Assembly: GCA_020200135.1 (NCBI GenBank)
Contig: JAIVJI010000064.1
Location: 153,522-217,521 of the forward strand
Direction of reading: 5' to 3'
Source of the DNA: Acidobacteriota bacterium
Lineage (GTDB): Bacteria > Acidobacteriota > Blastocatellia > Pyrinomonadales > Pyrinomonadaceae
DNA: 64,000 bases
Under the pieces are notes generated by a model. It searched no databases, was not told where the DNA came from, and saw only the letters and a program-made list of their open reading frames with translations. Position 1 is the stretch's first letter, and every line of letters begins with the position of its first letter. Position numbers and translations under genes: made by a program. This document shows positions 27,479 through 36,725 of this stretch, piece after piece.

Positions 27479-29327
27479 CATAGACCACGCGGCCGTCGAA
27501 GACGGTCAGGTCGGGCTGCGTGTTCAGAATCTCCGAGGGCGCGATGGCCAGCATGTCTTTGGAGTGGACGACGAGGTCGGCGAGCATCCCGATGACGATT
27601 CGCCCCTTCTCGCGCTCCTCGAAGGTGGCGTAGGCCGGCTCTGCCGTGTAGTTGCGTATGGCGTCCTCGATGGAGAGGCGCTGCTCGGGCCACCACCCGC
27701 CCGAGGGCTCGCCCTCGGTGCTCTGGCGCGTGACGGCCGCGTAGAGCCCGAGGTAGGGGCTGATGGGCTCGACCGGCCAGTCGGTGCCGAAGGGGACGGC
27801 GACGGCGTGCGCCGCGAACGTGTGCCAACTGTAGGCGCCGAGCACGCGGTACTCGCCGAGCCGCTCCTGCGCCCAGCGCTTGTCCGAGATGGCGTGCGAC
27901 GGCTGCATCGAGGCCAAGACGCCCAGGTCGCGGTAGCGCGCGAAGTCGGTCGGCGCCACGACCTGCGCGTGCTCGACGCGGTGGCGTCGCGTGTTCGAGT
28001 TCCTGCGCGTCTCGCGGTCGTACTCCGAGTAGTGGAGGCCGAAGGTGAATTCGCCCTTCCGCAAGGTGCTCCCGTCGTACGTCGTCATGATCGAGGTCGG
28101 CCCGCCCGCGTTCTGATTGGACGCGGCGGCGGCGGGCTTCGCAACGGGCGTCGGGCGCGGGTTGGCCTTGAGCGCGGCGGCGAAGCCGTCGAGCGCCATG
28201 CGGTTGGCGCGGTCGCCGATGCAGTGGAGCGCGATCTGGAAGCCGGCCGCGTCGCGCTCGACGATCATGCGCGTCAGCTCCTCGGGCGGGCGGCGCGGGA
28301 TGCCGCTGTTGTGCGGGTCGTCGGCGAAGGGCGCGAGCATCGCCGCCGTGCGCGACCCGAGCGTGCCGTCCACGTAGCCCTTGAGCGCGGTCAGACGCAG
28401 GCGGAGCGGGTCGTCCTTGTGCGACTCGAACTCGGCGCGCTCGCGCTTGAGCTCTTCGACCGTGCGCTCGAACTGCTGCCACTCGGCGACGCGCACCGTG
28501 AGCTTGCCCGCCTTGAGCATCTCGCGGTAGAGCGGCGTGGCTGCCGACGACGGCACGTCGTTGGCCGAGACCGAGGTGATGCCGTAGCGCCGCGCCTCCG
28601 CGAGCGCGCGCGTGAGCGCCTCCGTGTTCTCCTCGCGCGTGGCCGCGGGCACGACGCGCGTGACGAGCCCGGCGGCCGTCTCTTTCAGAATCCCGGTCGG
28701 CTCGCCCGCGGCGTCGTGGAGGATTTCGCCGCCCTGCGGCGCCTCGGTCGCGCGCGTCACGCCGCCCTTTTGCAGGGCGAGCGTGTTGGCCCAGCTGACG
28801 TGGCCGTCAACGCGCTGGAGGATGACGGGGTTGTTCGGCGCGACCTCGTCCAGGTCCTTCTTCGTCGGCCACTCGCCGCCCCAGAGCGTGTGGTCCCAGC
28901 CGCGCCCCGTGACCCACGCGCCGGGCTGCACCTCGCGCACGCGCGCCGCCACGCGCGCCTTCGCCTCCGCGAGCGTCTTCGCGCCGACGAGGTTGACGCG
29001 CAGCAGCGAGAGGCCGCCGCCGAGGAAGTGTATGTGCGCGTCGTTGAAGCCGGGCGTGACGAGGCGGCCTTTGAGGTCGATGGTGCGCTCGCCTTTGTAG
29101 GAAGACGTGATGTGATGCGTCGAGCCGACGGCGACGATGCGGTTGCCCCGGATGGCGACGGCCTCGGCGACGGTGCCGCGCGCGTCCGCGGTGAAGACCC
29201 TGCCGTTGGTGAGCACAAGGCTCACGTGTGTGTAGCCGGGCTGCGCGGAGGAGCCGCGCGGCAGCAGCGCCGCGAGCGGGCACGCGGCGGCGAGCAGTGT
29301 CGTCAGGAGCTTCGAGCGCAGGCGCAT
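27459..29327 (-). CDS. Secreted amidohydrolase family 3 (YtcJ-like)
   Basis: A 622-residue metal-dependent hydrolase. ATG 29327 gives a signal peptide (KLLTTLLAAACPLAALLPRGSSA). Metal-site motifs are DAHIHFLGGG (His-X-His), HCIGDRANRMALDGF, HRVEHAQVV and FGTDWPVEPISP; the carboxylated-Lys equivalent lies in ALKGYVDGTLGSR. Length and motifs match the YtcJ/NfdA group of amidohydrolase_3, whose substrates vary. The final codons (KSDE-stop) and the TGA at 27459 are made of the 7-bp repeat. The frame is open far upstream of 29327, but that is divergent-gene shadow. Confidence 0.9.
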   Translation of the reverse strand: MRLRSKLLTTLLAAACPLAALLPRGSSAQPGYTHVSLVLTNGRVFTADARGTVAEAVAIRGNRIVAVGSTHHITSSYKGERTIDLKGRLVTPGFNDAHIHFLGGGLSLLRVNLVGAKTLAEAKARVAARVREVQPGAWVTGRGWDHTLWGGEWPTKKDLDEVAPNNPVILQRVDGHVSWANTLALQKGGVTRATEAPQGGEILHDAAGEPTGILKETAAGLVTRVVPAATREENTEALTRALAEARRYGITSVSANDVPSSAATPLYREMLKAGKLTVRVAEWQQFERTVEELKRERAEFESHKDDPLRLRLTALKGYVDGTLGSRTAAMLAPFADDPHNSGIPRRPPEELTRMIVERDAAGFQIALHCIGDRANRMALDGFAAALKANPRPTPVAKPAAAASNQNAGGPTSIMTTYDGSTLRKGEFTFGLHYSEYDRETRRNSNTRRHRVEHAQVVAPTDFARYRDLGVLASMQPSHAISDKRWAQERLGEYRVLGAYSWHTFAAHAVAVPFGTDWPVEPISPYLGLYAAVTRQSTEGEPSGGWWPEQRLSIEDAIRNYTAEPAYATFEEREKGRIVIGMLADLVVHSKDMLAIAPSEILNTQPDLTVFDGRVVYERKSDE

Positions 29328-29425
29328 GTTTTTCAATCTCTGCGGGGCGGACGGGATTGGGCCGAGACGCCGCTGTTTATACCACCTTTCCGCCCGCGCC
29401 GCGAAAAGTTCGGCGCCCCCGGAAT

Positions 29426-29456
29426 TTGAATTTCGGATTTGAAATTCTGCTAGACT
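29426..29456 (+). promoter_or_regulatory. Candidate promoter for the DUF374 acyltransferase
   Basis: TTGAAT (29426-29431) and TAGACT (29451-29456) are 19 nt apart, but the -10 is extended (TGC-TAGACT). The stretch is conspicuously A+T-rich and lies 16 nt before the ATG 29472. Confidence 0.45.
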
Positions 29457-29471
29457 CGCCCCGCGAGACTC

Positions 29472-30200
29472 ATGCACCCCCCCGCGACAAAAGAGGACGA
29501 GCGCGTCGCGCGCGCCTACCGCTTCGCGGACCTCTCCGGCTACCGCGTCGGCCAGCGCCTCGCCGTCCGCGCCGCCGGGCTGGTCTTCTACCTGGCTATC
29601 AGCGCGCTCGGCTCGACCGCCCGCTTCCGCGTCGAGGGCTGGGAGCACTGGGAGGAGGCCCACGTGGGCGGCCCTCCCGTGATGGCCTTCTGGCACGAGC
29701 AGATTTTCCTGACGACCTACTACTTCCGCCGCCGCCGCATCGTCGTCATGACCTCGCAAAGCTTCGACGGCGAGTACATCGCGCGCTTCATCCAGCGCTT
29801 CGGCTACGGCGCGGCGCGCGGCTCCTCGACCCGCGGCGGCGTGGGCGCGCTCGTCGAGATGGCGCGGCTCGTCCGGGCGGGCTGCTCGGCCGGCTTCACC
29901 GTGGACGGCCCGCGCGGCCCCCGCCGCGTCGCCAAGACCGGCGCGCTCCTGCTCGCCAAGAAGACCGGCCGCCCCGTCCTCCCCTTCGCCGTCGCGCCCG
30001 AGAGCTTCTGGCGGCTCGGGAGCTGGGACCGGCTCCAGATACCCAAGCCCTTCACACGCGCCGTCGTCCGCATCGCGCCCCCGATTCACGTCGCGGCGGA
30101 CGCCGACGAGGAGACTCTTGAGGCCAAGCGCGCCGAGCTGCAGCGCGCGCTCGAAGAGGCCAGTGCCGCGCACCCGCCGCGTCCCCCGCGCGGGGACTGA
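29472..30200 (+). CDS. DUF374-family lysophospholipid acyltransferase
   Basis: A 242-residue membrane-associated acyltransferase. The N-terminal helix LVFYLAISALG is followed by MAFWHEQIFLTTYYF (catalytic His with downstream Glu), MTSQSFDGEYIARFIQRFGY, ARGSSTRGGVGALVEM, FTVDGPRGPRRVAKTGALLLAKKTG and PVLPFAV, the family order. DUF374 proteins are thought to acylate lipid A or lysophospholipid precursors. It is divergent from the amidohydrolase and followed by a palindrome overlapping its stop (GTCCCCGCGCGGGGAC region, 30181-30197). Confidence 0.88.
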   Translation: MHPPATKEDERVARAYRFADLSGYRVGQRLAVRAAGLVFYLAISALGSTARFRVEGWEHWEEAHVGGPPVMAFWHEQIFLTTYYFRRRRIVVMTSQSFDGEYIARFIQRFGYGAARGSSTRGGVGALVEMARLVRAGCSAGFTVDGPRGPRRVAKTGALLLAKKTGRPVLPFAVAPESFWRLGSWDRLQIPKPFTRAVVRIAPPIHVAADADEETLEAKRAELQRALEEASAAHPPRPPRGD

Positions 30201-30224
30201 GCGCCCCGCCCGGTTCTAAATTCA

Positions 30225-30253
30225 TTGACACGCCCGCCAGCGGTCTATATCGT
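30225..30253 (+). promoter_or_regulatory. Promoter candidate for the YadA-head-like gene
   Basis: A perfect -35 TTGACA (30225-30230) is followed by TATATC (30246-30251, spacing 15) or TATCGT (30248-30253, spacing 17). The leader to ATG 30388 is about 130 nt and contains a T8 run. It is the best -35 match in the window. Confidence 0.6.
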
Positions 30254-30387
30254 GCAACAGCTTTTTTTTAACGGCGGACGACGGGCGGGCGATCCTTCCT
30301 CCCTTTTGGAATTCCCCACAGCCACATTGCCTTCACACCGGCCCGGCGGACACCTTCCCTAAGGCCCCAAACCGATAAGGAGACTCT

Positions 30388-32961
30388 ATGCGGTACTCGT
30401 TCTGCCTCCTCGTGTTTACGACTCTGCTGCTCTCCAGGGCCGCCGCGCAGGAGCCCGCCGCCGCGCGACAGGCCGCGCACCCGACCGTCACCGCTGCCGC
30501 GACGGCCGATGGCGGGGTGCGTTTCGTCGCCCCGGCGGGCGCGCTGAGGATGCGTCTGGAAGTCTTCTCGGCGGCTGGCGAGAAGGTCTTCGACACGGGC
30601 GCGCGCGAGGGGGGCGTGCTCAACTGGGCAACGGGTGAGGCGGCGCAGGGGGGCGCGGACGGGCGTCTGCTACTGGTCGTCACGGTCGAGGAGATGTCTG
30701 GGCGGTCGGCCCGCCGCGTCGTGCTCGCCGACCTTTCGGGCGGGCGCGCCACGCTCGTGCGCGCGGCGCGCGCCGAGTTGAGCGCGGCGCAGGCCGCGGC
30801 GTGGGACGGCGCGCGCGGCCGCGAGGCCGAGTCGTCCGGCGAGGCTTCCGAAGAGGCGGTCGTCATCGAAGGGGCGGCCCCCGCGTTGACCGTCGCGGCG
30901 CACGACGGGCGGGACGGGCAGTTGACCTCGACCGCCGGCGCGCTCACCTTCCGCACCGGCGACCTCTTCCGCGGCGCGGAGCGCGAGCACGTGCGCATCA
31001 CGCCCGACGGGCGCGTCGGCGTCGGCACCGACAGGCCCGAGGCGACGCTCGACGTGGCGGGCGCGGTGAGGGCGCGGGGAGGGTTCAAGTTCCCCGACGG
31101 GACGACGCTCACCTCGAAGGGAGGCCGGCTCTCGCTGACGAGCGCCGAGGGCGACGAGCTGCCCGGTCCGAGCGCCGCGGGCACGGGGACGGAGAACAAG
31201 CTGGCGAAGTGGGCGGAGACGGGCGGGGCGGGCACGCTCACCGACTCGACGCTGTTCGAGGACGCCTCGGGCAACATCGGCGTCGGCACGACCACGCCCG
31301 GCGGCGTCTTCGACCTCCAGCGCAGCAGCGCGGCCGACATCCTGCAACGCTTCTGGAACAAAGGCGCGGGCGGGGCCAAGCTACGCTACGTGTCGGCCGT
31401 GGGCGCGACCTCTCAAATCCAGTTGACGGACGAGACGGAGTGGCTGATGTCCATCGCGGGGAACAACTCGGCGGGGATGCAGTTCCGCGTCAGGGCCGTG
31501 GGTTCGACTAACACCGAGGCGCAACTGGCAGCGAGCGCGAGGATGACGATCCTGCGCAACGGCAACGTCGGGGTCGGCATCACCGCGCCCACGGCGAAGC
31601 TGCACGTGGTGGGGGCGGTCAGCTTCACGGGGCTGCGCACGCAGGAGAACGCGACGAGCCCGAACGTCGTCGGCGGCTTCAGCAGCAACGCGGTCACGAC
31701 AGGCGTCTTCGGCGCAACCATCTCGGGGGGCGGGGGTAGCGTCTATCCGGTAGACGATCAGGGGTCGCTCGATTCTACTAGTTTTAATCGAGTCTTTGAC
31801 GCCTTCGGTACGGTGGGCGGAGGCGGGGCCAACGTGGCAGGCAAGAATAACGGCTTCACTGCCGGAGAAGCATTCGCAACCGTCGGCGGAGGTCATGACA
31901 ACATCGCCAGCGACACTTCTGCAACCGTCAGCGGGGGCGGTCGCAACGTCGCCAGCGGCAATTCATCCGCAATAGGCGGGGGCCATGACAACAACGCCAG
32001 CGGCTTGGAGTCGGCCATCGGCGGGGGCAACGGCAACGCGGCCGCTGGCCACAGTGCCACCGTCGCCGGCGGGCACTCGAACACCGCCGGCGGCCATTAC
32101 TCCACCGTACCCGGTGGGAGACTTAACTCGGCGGCGGGCGATTACAGCTTCGCCGCCGGGAATCGCGCCAAGGCGCCCAACGTGGGCGCCTTCGTCTGGG
32201 CCGACTCGACAGAAGCCGACTTCACTTCAGCCGGGAGCAATCAGTTCCTCATCCGCGCGGCGGGCGGCGTCGGCATCAACACCAACTCCACGTCGGCGGC
32301 GACCCTGAACGTGAACGGCAGCGGCCTCTTCACCGGCAACCTCACGGTCAACGGCACGCTCAACGCGACGCTACCGGCGGGCAGCGCCAACTACATCCAG
32401 AGCAACCCGGCCGCGCAGCAGCCGGGCGCCAGCTTCAACATCAGTGGCAACGGCACGGCGGGCGGCACGCTCACCTCGGGCGGGCTGACCGTGGACATCA
32501 ACACGCTGCACGTCGATGCGGTGAATAACCGCGTCGGCGTCGGGACGACCACGCCGGAGTCGCCCCTGCACGTCCTCGGCACGGCCCGCGCCAGCACCCT
32601 CCGCGCCAGCGTCAACGCCGGCTCGGCGGCGGCCGTCACCGTCGGCGAGCGCTACCGCGACAACGCCCTCATCGGGTGGGGCAAAGTCCTCGGGAACGGC
32701 GTCGTCAACGCGAACGAGAGCTTCGGCATCACGGTGACGCGCGACAGCGATGGCGTCTACACCGTCACCCTGCTCTCGGCCCCGACCCACCAGAGCGTCC
32801 CCGTCGCCGTGGCCGAGGTGGACGCGGCGCCGACCAGCGCGGCGACCGCGCGCCTCGTGACGATCGACCAAATCGACCTCACGCACTTCAAGGTCTACAT
32901 CACCAACGGCAGCTTCGCGGCCGTGGACAACGACTTCACCTTCGTGGTCACGGGCCGGTAG
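30388..32961 (+). CDS. Secreted YadA-head-like repeat protein
   Basis: An 857-residue exported protein. The signal peptide RYSFCLLVFTTLLLSRAAAQ precedes a beta-rich N-terminal part. Two tail-fibre-like segments each carry VGVGT..PEATLDV or GVGTTTP motifs. The central 100 or so residues (about 480-590) are a left-handed beta-roll of YadA/Hep_Hag type: repeated IGGGHDNNASG, IGGGNGNAAAG, VAGGHSNTAGG and VPGGRLNSAAGDYSFAAGNRA. There is no C-terminal YadA anchor; the protein ends in beta-sandwich sequence (HFKVYITNGSFAAVDNDFTFV). Likely a trimeric surface or extracellular fibre. A perfect -35 lies upstream. Confidence 0.85.
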   Translation: MRYSFCLLVFTTLLLSRAAAQEPAAARQAAHPTVTAAATADGGVRFVAPAGALRMRLEVFSAAGEKVFDTGAREGGVLNWATGEAAQGGADGRLLLVVTVEEMSGRSARRVVLADLSGGRATLVRAARAELSAAQAAAWDGARGREAESSGEASEEAVVIEGAAPALTVAAHDGRDGQLTSTAGALTFRTGDLFRGAEREHVRITPDGRVGVGTDRPEATLDVAGAVRARGGFKFPDGTTLTSKGGRLSLTSAEGDELPGPSAAGTGTENKLAKWAETGGAGTLTDSTLFEDASGNIGVGTTTPGGVFDLQRSSAADILQRFWNKGAGGAKLRYVSAVGATSQIQLTDETEWLMSIAGNNSAGMQFRVRAVGSTNTEAQLAASARMTILRNGNVGVGITAPTAKLHVVGAVSFTGLRTQENATSPNVVGGFSSNAVTTGVFGATISGGGGSVYPVDDQGSLDSTSFNRVFDAFGTVGGGGANVAGKNNGFTAGEAFATVGGGHDNIASDTSATVSGGGRNVASGNSSAIGGGHDNNASGLESAIGGGNGNAAAGHSATVAGGHSNTAGGHYSTVPGGRLNSAAGDYSFAAGNRAKAPNVGAFVWADSTEADFTSAGSNQFLIRAAGGVGINTNSTSAATLNVNGSGLFTGNLTVNGTLNATLPAGSANYIQSNPAAQQPGASFNISGNGTAGGTLTSGGLTVDINTLHVDAVNNRVGVGTTTPESPLHVLGTARASTLRASVNAGSAAAVTVGERYRDNALIGWGKVLGNGVVNANESFGITVTRDSDGVYTVTLLSAPTHQSVPVAVAEVDAAPTSAATARLVTIDQIDLTHFKVYITNGSFAAVDNDFTFVVTGR

Positions 32962-32970
32962 CGCGGCGCG

Positions 32971-33003
32971 GCCGCCGCCCGCCCGTAGCCGCCGGGCGGC
33001 GGC
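32971..33003 (+). terminator. G+C hairpin after the YadA-head-like gene
   Basis: An 11-bp perfect stem (32971-32981 with 32993-33003) lies 10 nt after the stop at 32961. Only a weak T content follows (GTATAGTAAATT), so termination may be inefficient or factor-assisted. Confidence 0.5.
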
Positions 33004-33110
33004 GTATAGTAAATTAGCCCCCAAGCAATCCGAACCCGAATCCCGGACTGCCGGAACGGGGCGCGCCTCGCGCCCGAAGTCCGGCGTCCGACCCTTGCCG
33101 GAGGCGACTA

Positions 33111-34265
33111 ATGATTAACCAGGAGCGCATCAAGAACCTTCTGCTCGAACTCGTCCAGATCGACTCGGTCTCGCGCGAGGAGCGCGACGTGGCCGAGCGC
33201 ATCAAGGCTTACTGTGAAGAGATGGGCGCCGAGGTCTTCATCGACGATGCCGGCGAGAAGGTGGGCGGCAACACCGGAAACGTCATCGCGCGCTTCCCCG
33301 GCACGCTGCCCCGTGCCGAGCCCATCATGATGAGCGCGCACATGGACACCGTCGTCCCCGGCCGCGGCGTCAAGCCCATCGTCGAGGGCGACATCATCCG
33401 CACCGACGGCACGACCATCCTGGGCGGCGACGACAAGTCGGGCTGCGCCGTCATCATCGAGGCCGTCCGCTGCCTGCGGGAGCAGGACATCCCGCACGCG
33501 CCCATCGACGCGGTCTTCTCCATCTGCGAGGAGGTCGGCCTGCTCGGCGCCAAGCACCTCGACCTGTCGAAGGTGCGCGCGCGCTACGGGCTGGTCTTCG
33601 ACTCTGACGACCCCGGCTTCCTCTTCACCAGGGGGCCGTCGGCCGACCACTTCGAGATAAAGATTTACGGGCTGGAGTCGCACGCGGGCGTCGCGCCCGA
33701 GCAGGGCATCTCGGCCATCCGCGTCGCCGCCGAGGCCATCGCCGCGATGAAGCTCTTCCGCGTCGACGAGGAGACGACCGCCAACATCGGCGCCATCCAG
33801 GGCGGCGAGGCGACCAACATCATCACCAACCTCGTCACGCTCCGCGGCGAGGCGCGCTCGCTCGACGACGCCAAGCTCGCCGCCCAGACCGCGCACATCA
33901 TCAAGTGCTGCGAGGACGCGGCCCGCCGGTACGAGGTGACCGTGGACGGCGTGACGACGAAGGCGCGGGTCGAGTCGCACGTCACGCGCGAGTACCACGC
34001 GATGGACGTCTCGGACGACTCGCGCGTCGTCAAACTCGTCAAGGGGGCGGCCGCGCGGATGGGGCTCGAAGTCAAGACGCTCGCCTCGGGCGGCGGCTGC
34101 GACGCCAACATCTTCAACAAGCGCGGCATCGAGTGCGCCAACCTCGGCACGGGGATGCGCGCCATCCACACCGTCAAGGAGTGGCTCGACGTCAAGGACA
34201 TGTACGCCTCCGCCGAAATGACCCTCGAGATCATGCGCCTCAACGGCGAGTCCGCGGGCCAGTAG
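33111..34265 (+). CDS. M20-family metallopeptidase, peptidase T-like
   Basis: A 384-residue cytoplasmic di-zinc exopeptidase. Metal and catalytic motifs: MSAHMDTVVPG (His-X-Asp), ILGGDDKSGCAVI (bridging Asp), SICEEVGLLGAK (Glu-Glu), and LVFDSDDPG. The inserted dimerisation domain (about 180-290) includes AGVAPEQGISAI. The closing segment is ANLGTGMRAIHTVKEWLDVKDM. Proteins of this sub-branch are annotated as PepT-like; substrate specificity is unproven. ATG 33111 is preceded by GGAGGCGACTA. Confidence 0.93.
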   Translation: MINQERIKNLLLELVQIDSVSREERDVAERIKAYCEEMGAEVFIDDAGEKVGGNTGNVIARFPGTLPRAEPIMMSAHMDTVVPGRGVKPIVEGDIIRTDGTTILGGDDKSGCAVIIEAVRCLREQDIPHAPIDAVFSICEEVGLLGAKHLDLSKVRARYGLVFDSDDPGFLFTRGPSADHFEIKIYGLESHAGVAPEQGISAIRVAAEAIAAMKLFRVDEETTANIGAIQGGEATNIITNLVTLRGEARSLDDAKLAAQTAHIIKCCEDAARRYEVTVDGVTTKARVESHVTREYHAMDVSDDSRVVKLVKGAAARMGLEVKTLASGGGCDANIFNKRGIECANLGTGMRAIHTVKEWLDVKDMYASAEMTLEIMRLNGESAGQ

Positions 34266-34334
34266 AAGGCGCGCACGCGGCGTGAGCAGATACCCCGGCG
34301 GCGGCGGCCGCCCCGCTTTGGGACGGAGGGACGG

Positions 34335-36725
34335 ATGAAACTGATTCAGCACGCGAAGCTGTTGCTAGCCGCCGCGCTCCTGCTGTCGTCGCTGCCTCTC
34401 GAAGCGAGCCCGCAGCGCAGGACGCCGCGCGCGCAGGGGAGGCGCGCGGAGCCGCGGGCGGCGCGGGGCGCGCGCAGTGATGTCGAGCGGAGGGTCGAGG
34501 CGCTTTTGGCCCGGATGACGCTCGAAGAGAAGCTGGGGCAGTTGCAGCAGTCGGGCGGCGACGTCGCGGGGAAGGCGCAAGCCCCGCTGTTCGAGGCGGC
34601 GCGGGCGGGGCGCCTGGGCTCGACCCTGGGCGTGCGCGGCGCGGCCAACGCCAACGAGTTGCAGCGCGCGGCCGTCGAGGGGACGCGGCTGAAGATTCCG
34701 CTCATCTTCGGGTTCGACGTGATTCACGGCTACCGCACCATCTTCCCCATCCCTTTGGGCGAGGCGGCGTCGTGGGACCCGGCCGCGGCGGAGCGCTCGG
34801 CCTACGTCGCGGCGGCCGAGGCGCGCGCCGCCGGGCTCCACTGGACGTTCGCGCCGATGGTCGACGTGGCGCGCGACGCGCGCTGGGGGCGCGTCGCCGA
34901 AGGCGCGGGCGAAGACCCATACCTCGGGGCGGCGTTCGCGCGCGCGCGCGTGCGCGGCTTCCAGGGGCCGGACTACTCGGCGCACGACCGCCTCGTCGCC
35001 TGCGCCAAGCACTTCGCGGCCTACGGCGCGGCCGAGGCGGGCCGGGACTACAACGCGACCGACATGAGCGAGCAGCGCCTGCGCGAGGTCTACTTCCCGC
35101 CGTTCAGGGCGGCGGTGGACGCGGGCGTCGCCACGCTGATGAGCGCCTTCAACGACGTGAACGGCGTGCCCGCCACGGGCAACCGCTTCCTGCTGACGAA
35201 GGTGCTGCGCGGCGAGTGGGGCTTTGACGGTTTCGTCGTCAGCGACTACACCTCGGTGCAGGAGATGATCGCGCACGGCTACGCGGCCGACGGCGCCGAC
35301 GCGGCGCGGCTGGGCCTCTGGTCGGGCGTGGACATGGAGATGGTCGGCCGGCTCTACAACGAGCACGGCGCGGCGCTGCTCCGGCAGGGCCGGCTCCGCA
35401 CGGCGGAGGTTGACGAGGCCGTCCGCCGCGTCCTCCGCATCAAGTTCCGCGCCGGCCTCTTCGAGCGCCCGTACGTCGAAGAGGCGCGCGAGTCGTCGGT
35501 GCTGCTCAGCGCCGAGCACCTGCGCGCCGCGCGCGAGGTGGCCGCGCTCTCTCTGGTGCTTCTGAAGAACGAGCGCGAGACGCTGCCGCTCAGGAAAGAC
35601 CTGCGCACGCTGGCGGTCGTCGGCCCGCTCGCAGACGACCCGCGCGCCATCATCGGCTCGTGGTCGGGCGACGGGAGGCCGCAGGACTCCGTCACGCTGC
35701 TCCAGGCCGTCAGGGCCAAGGTCTCGCCGCGCACGCGCGTCGTCTACGAGAAGGGCGTGGCCATCGAGGGGCGCGGTATTCTGGGGAACTACGACGCGCC
35801 GCCGCCCAACCCCAGCGCGGCCGGCGGGACGAACGTCGCCGCCGCGGGAGACATAGACCCCGCGCGGCTGGCCACGACGCCGACCGCCGTCGATTCGATA
35901 GCGCAGGCCGTGCGCGCCGCGCGCGACGCCGACGCCGTTCTGGTCGCCGTCGGCGAGACGGCCGACATGAGCGGCGAGGCCGCCTCGCGCACCTCGCTCG
36001 ACCTGCCCGGCCGCCAGCTCGACCTCCTGCAGGCCATACACCAGACGGGCAAGCCCTACGTCGTCGTCCTCATGAACGGCCGCCCGCTCTCCATCAACTG
36101 GGCGGCGGAGAACTCGCCCGCGATACTCGAGACGTGGTTCGCGGGCACGCGCGGCGGCGAGGCCATCGCCGACGCGCTCTTCGGCGACTACAACCCCGGC
36201 GGCAAGCTCCCCGTCACCTTCCCGCGCTCGGCCGGGCAGCAGCCCTTCTACTACAACCAGACGGCGACGGGGCGCCCGCCGTCGGGCGAGAAGTACACCT
36301 CGAAGTATCTGGACGTGCCCGTCCCGCCGCTCTACGCCTTCGGCCACGGGCTCTCGTACACGACCTTCCGGCTGTCGAACCTGCGCCTCGGCGCGCCGCG
36401 CATCAACGCAACGGGAAGCGTCGACGTGAGCGTCGATGTCGAGAACACTGGACGGCGAGAGGGCGACGAGGTCGTGCAAATCTACACGCGCGACGTGGCC
36501 GCCTCGCGCGTCCGCCCTGTTAAAGAGCTGAAGGACTTCCGCCGCGTCACGCTCCAGCCGGGCGAGCGCCGCACGTTGACCTTCAGGCTCGGCACGGCCG
36601 AGCTGGGTTTCTACGACGACTCGATGCGCTTCGTCGTCGAGCCCGGCGCCTTCAAGGTCATGGCCGGCCGCAGTTCCGCCGACCCCGAGATGCTCGAAGC
36701 GACCTTCGAGGTCACCGCCAGATGA
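34335..36725 (+). CDS. bglX: Periplasmic beta-glucosidase, GH3 (BglX-like)
   Basis: A 796-residue exported GH3 enzyme. The signal peptide (HAKLLLAAALLLSSLPLEASP) precedes the (beta/alpha)8 domain (FGFDVIHGYRTIFPIPLGEAASWD; ACAKHFAAYGAAEAGRDYN; nucleophile region GFDGFVVSDYTSVQEM). The alpha/beta sandwich has GETADMSGEAASRTSLDLPG, and the C-terminal fibronectin-like domain starts near VSVDVENTGRREGDEVVQIY. Domain order and length match E. coli BglX. The TGA overlaps the era ATG (ATGA). Confidence 0.94.
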   Translation: MKLIQHAKLLLAAALLLSSLPLEASPQRRTPRAQGRRAEPRAARGARSDVERRVEALLARMTLEEKLGQLQQSGGDVAGKAQAPLFEAARAGRLGSTLGVRGAANANELQRAAVEGTRLKIPLIFGFDVIHGYRTIFPIPLGEAASWDPAAAERSAYVAAAEARAAGLHWTFAPMVDVARDARWGRVAEGAGEDPYLGAAFARARVRGFQGPDYSAHDRLVACAKHFAAYGAAEAGRDYNATDMSEQRLREVYFPPFRAAVDAGVATLMSAFNDVNGVPATGNRFLLTKVLRGEWGFDGFVVSDYTSVQEMIAHGYAADGADAARLGLWSGVDMEMVGRLYNEHGAALLRQGRLRTAEVDEAVRRVLRIKFRAGLFERPYVEEARESSVLLSAEHLRAAREVAALSLVLLKNERETLPLRKDLRTLAVVGPLADDPRAIIGSWSGDGRPQDSVTLLQAVRAKVSPRTRVVYEKGVAIEGRGILGNYDAPPPNPSAAGGTNVAAAGDIDPARLATTPTAVDSIAQAVRAARDADAVLVAVGETADMSGEAASRTSLDLPGRQLDLLQAIHQTGKPYVVVLMNGRPLSINWAAENSPAILETWFAGTRGGEAIADALFGDYNPGGKLPVTFPRSAGQQPFYYNQTATGRPPSGEKYTSKYLDVPVPPLYAFGHGLSYTTFRLSNLRLGAPRINATGSVDVSVDVENTGRREGDEVVQIYTRDVAASRVRPVKELKDFRRVTLQPGERRTLTFRLGTAELGFYDDSMRFVVEPGAFKVMAGRSSADPEMLEATFEVTAR

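Noticed and set aside
30388..32961. A prophage tail-fibre gene
   Set aside because: Signal peptide present, no other phage genes nearby, base composition equals the chromosome.
34365..36479. A 704-codon minus-strand open frame opposite the GH3 gene
   Set aside because: Antisense shadow of a well-conserved gene; composition is typical of a complementary frame (Arg/Val/Ala-rich) and no start context.
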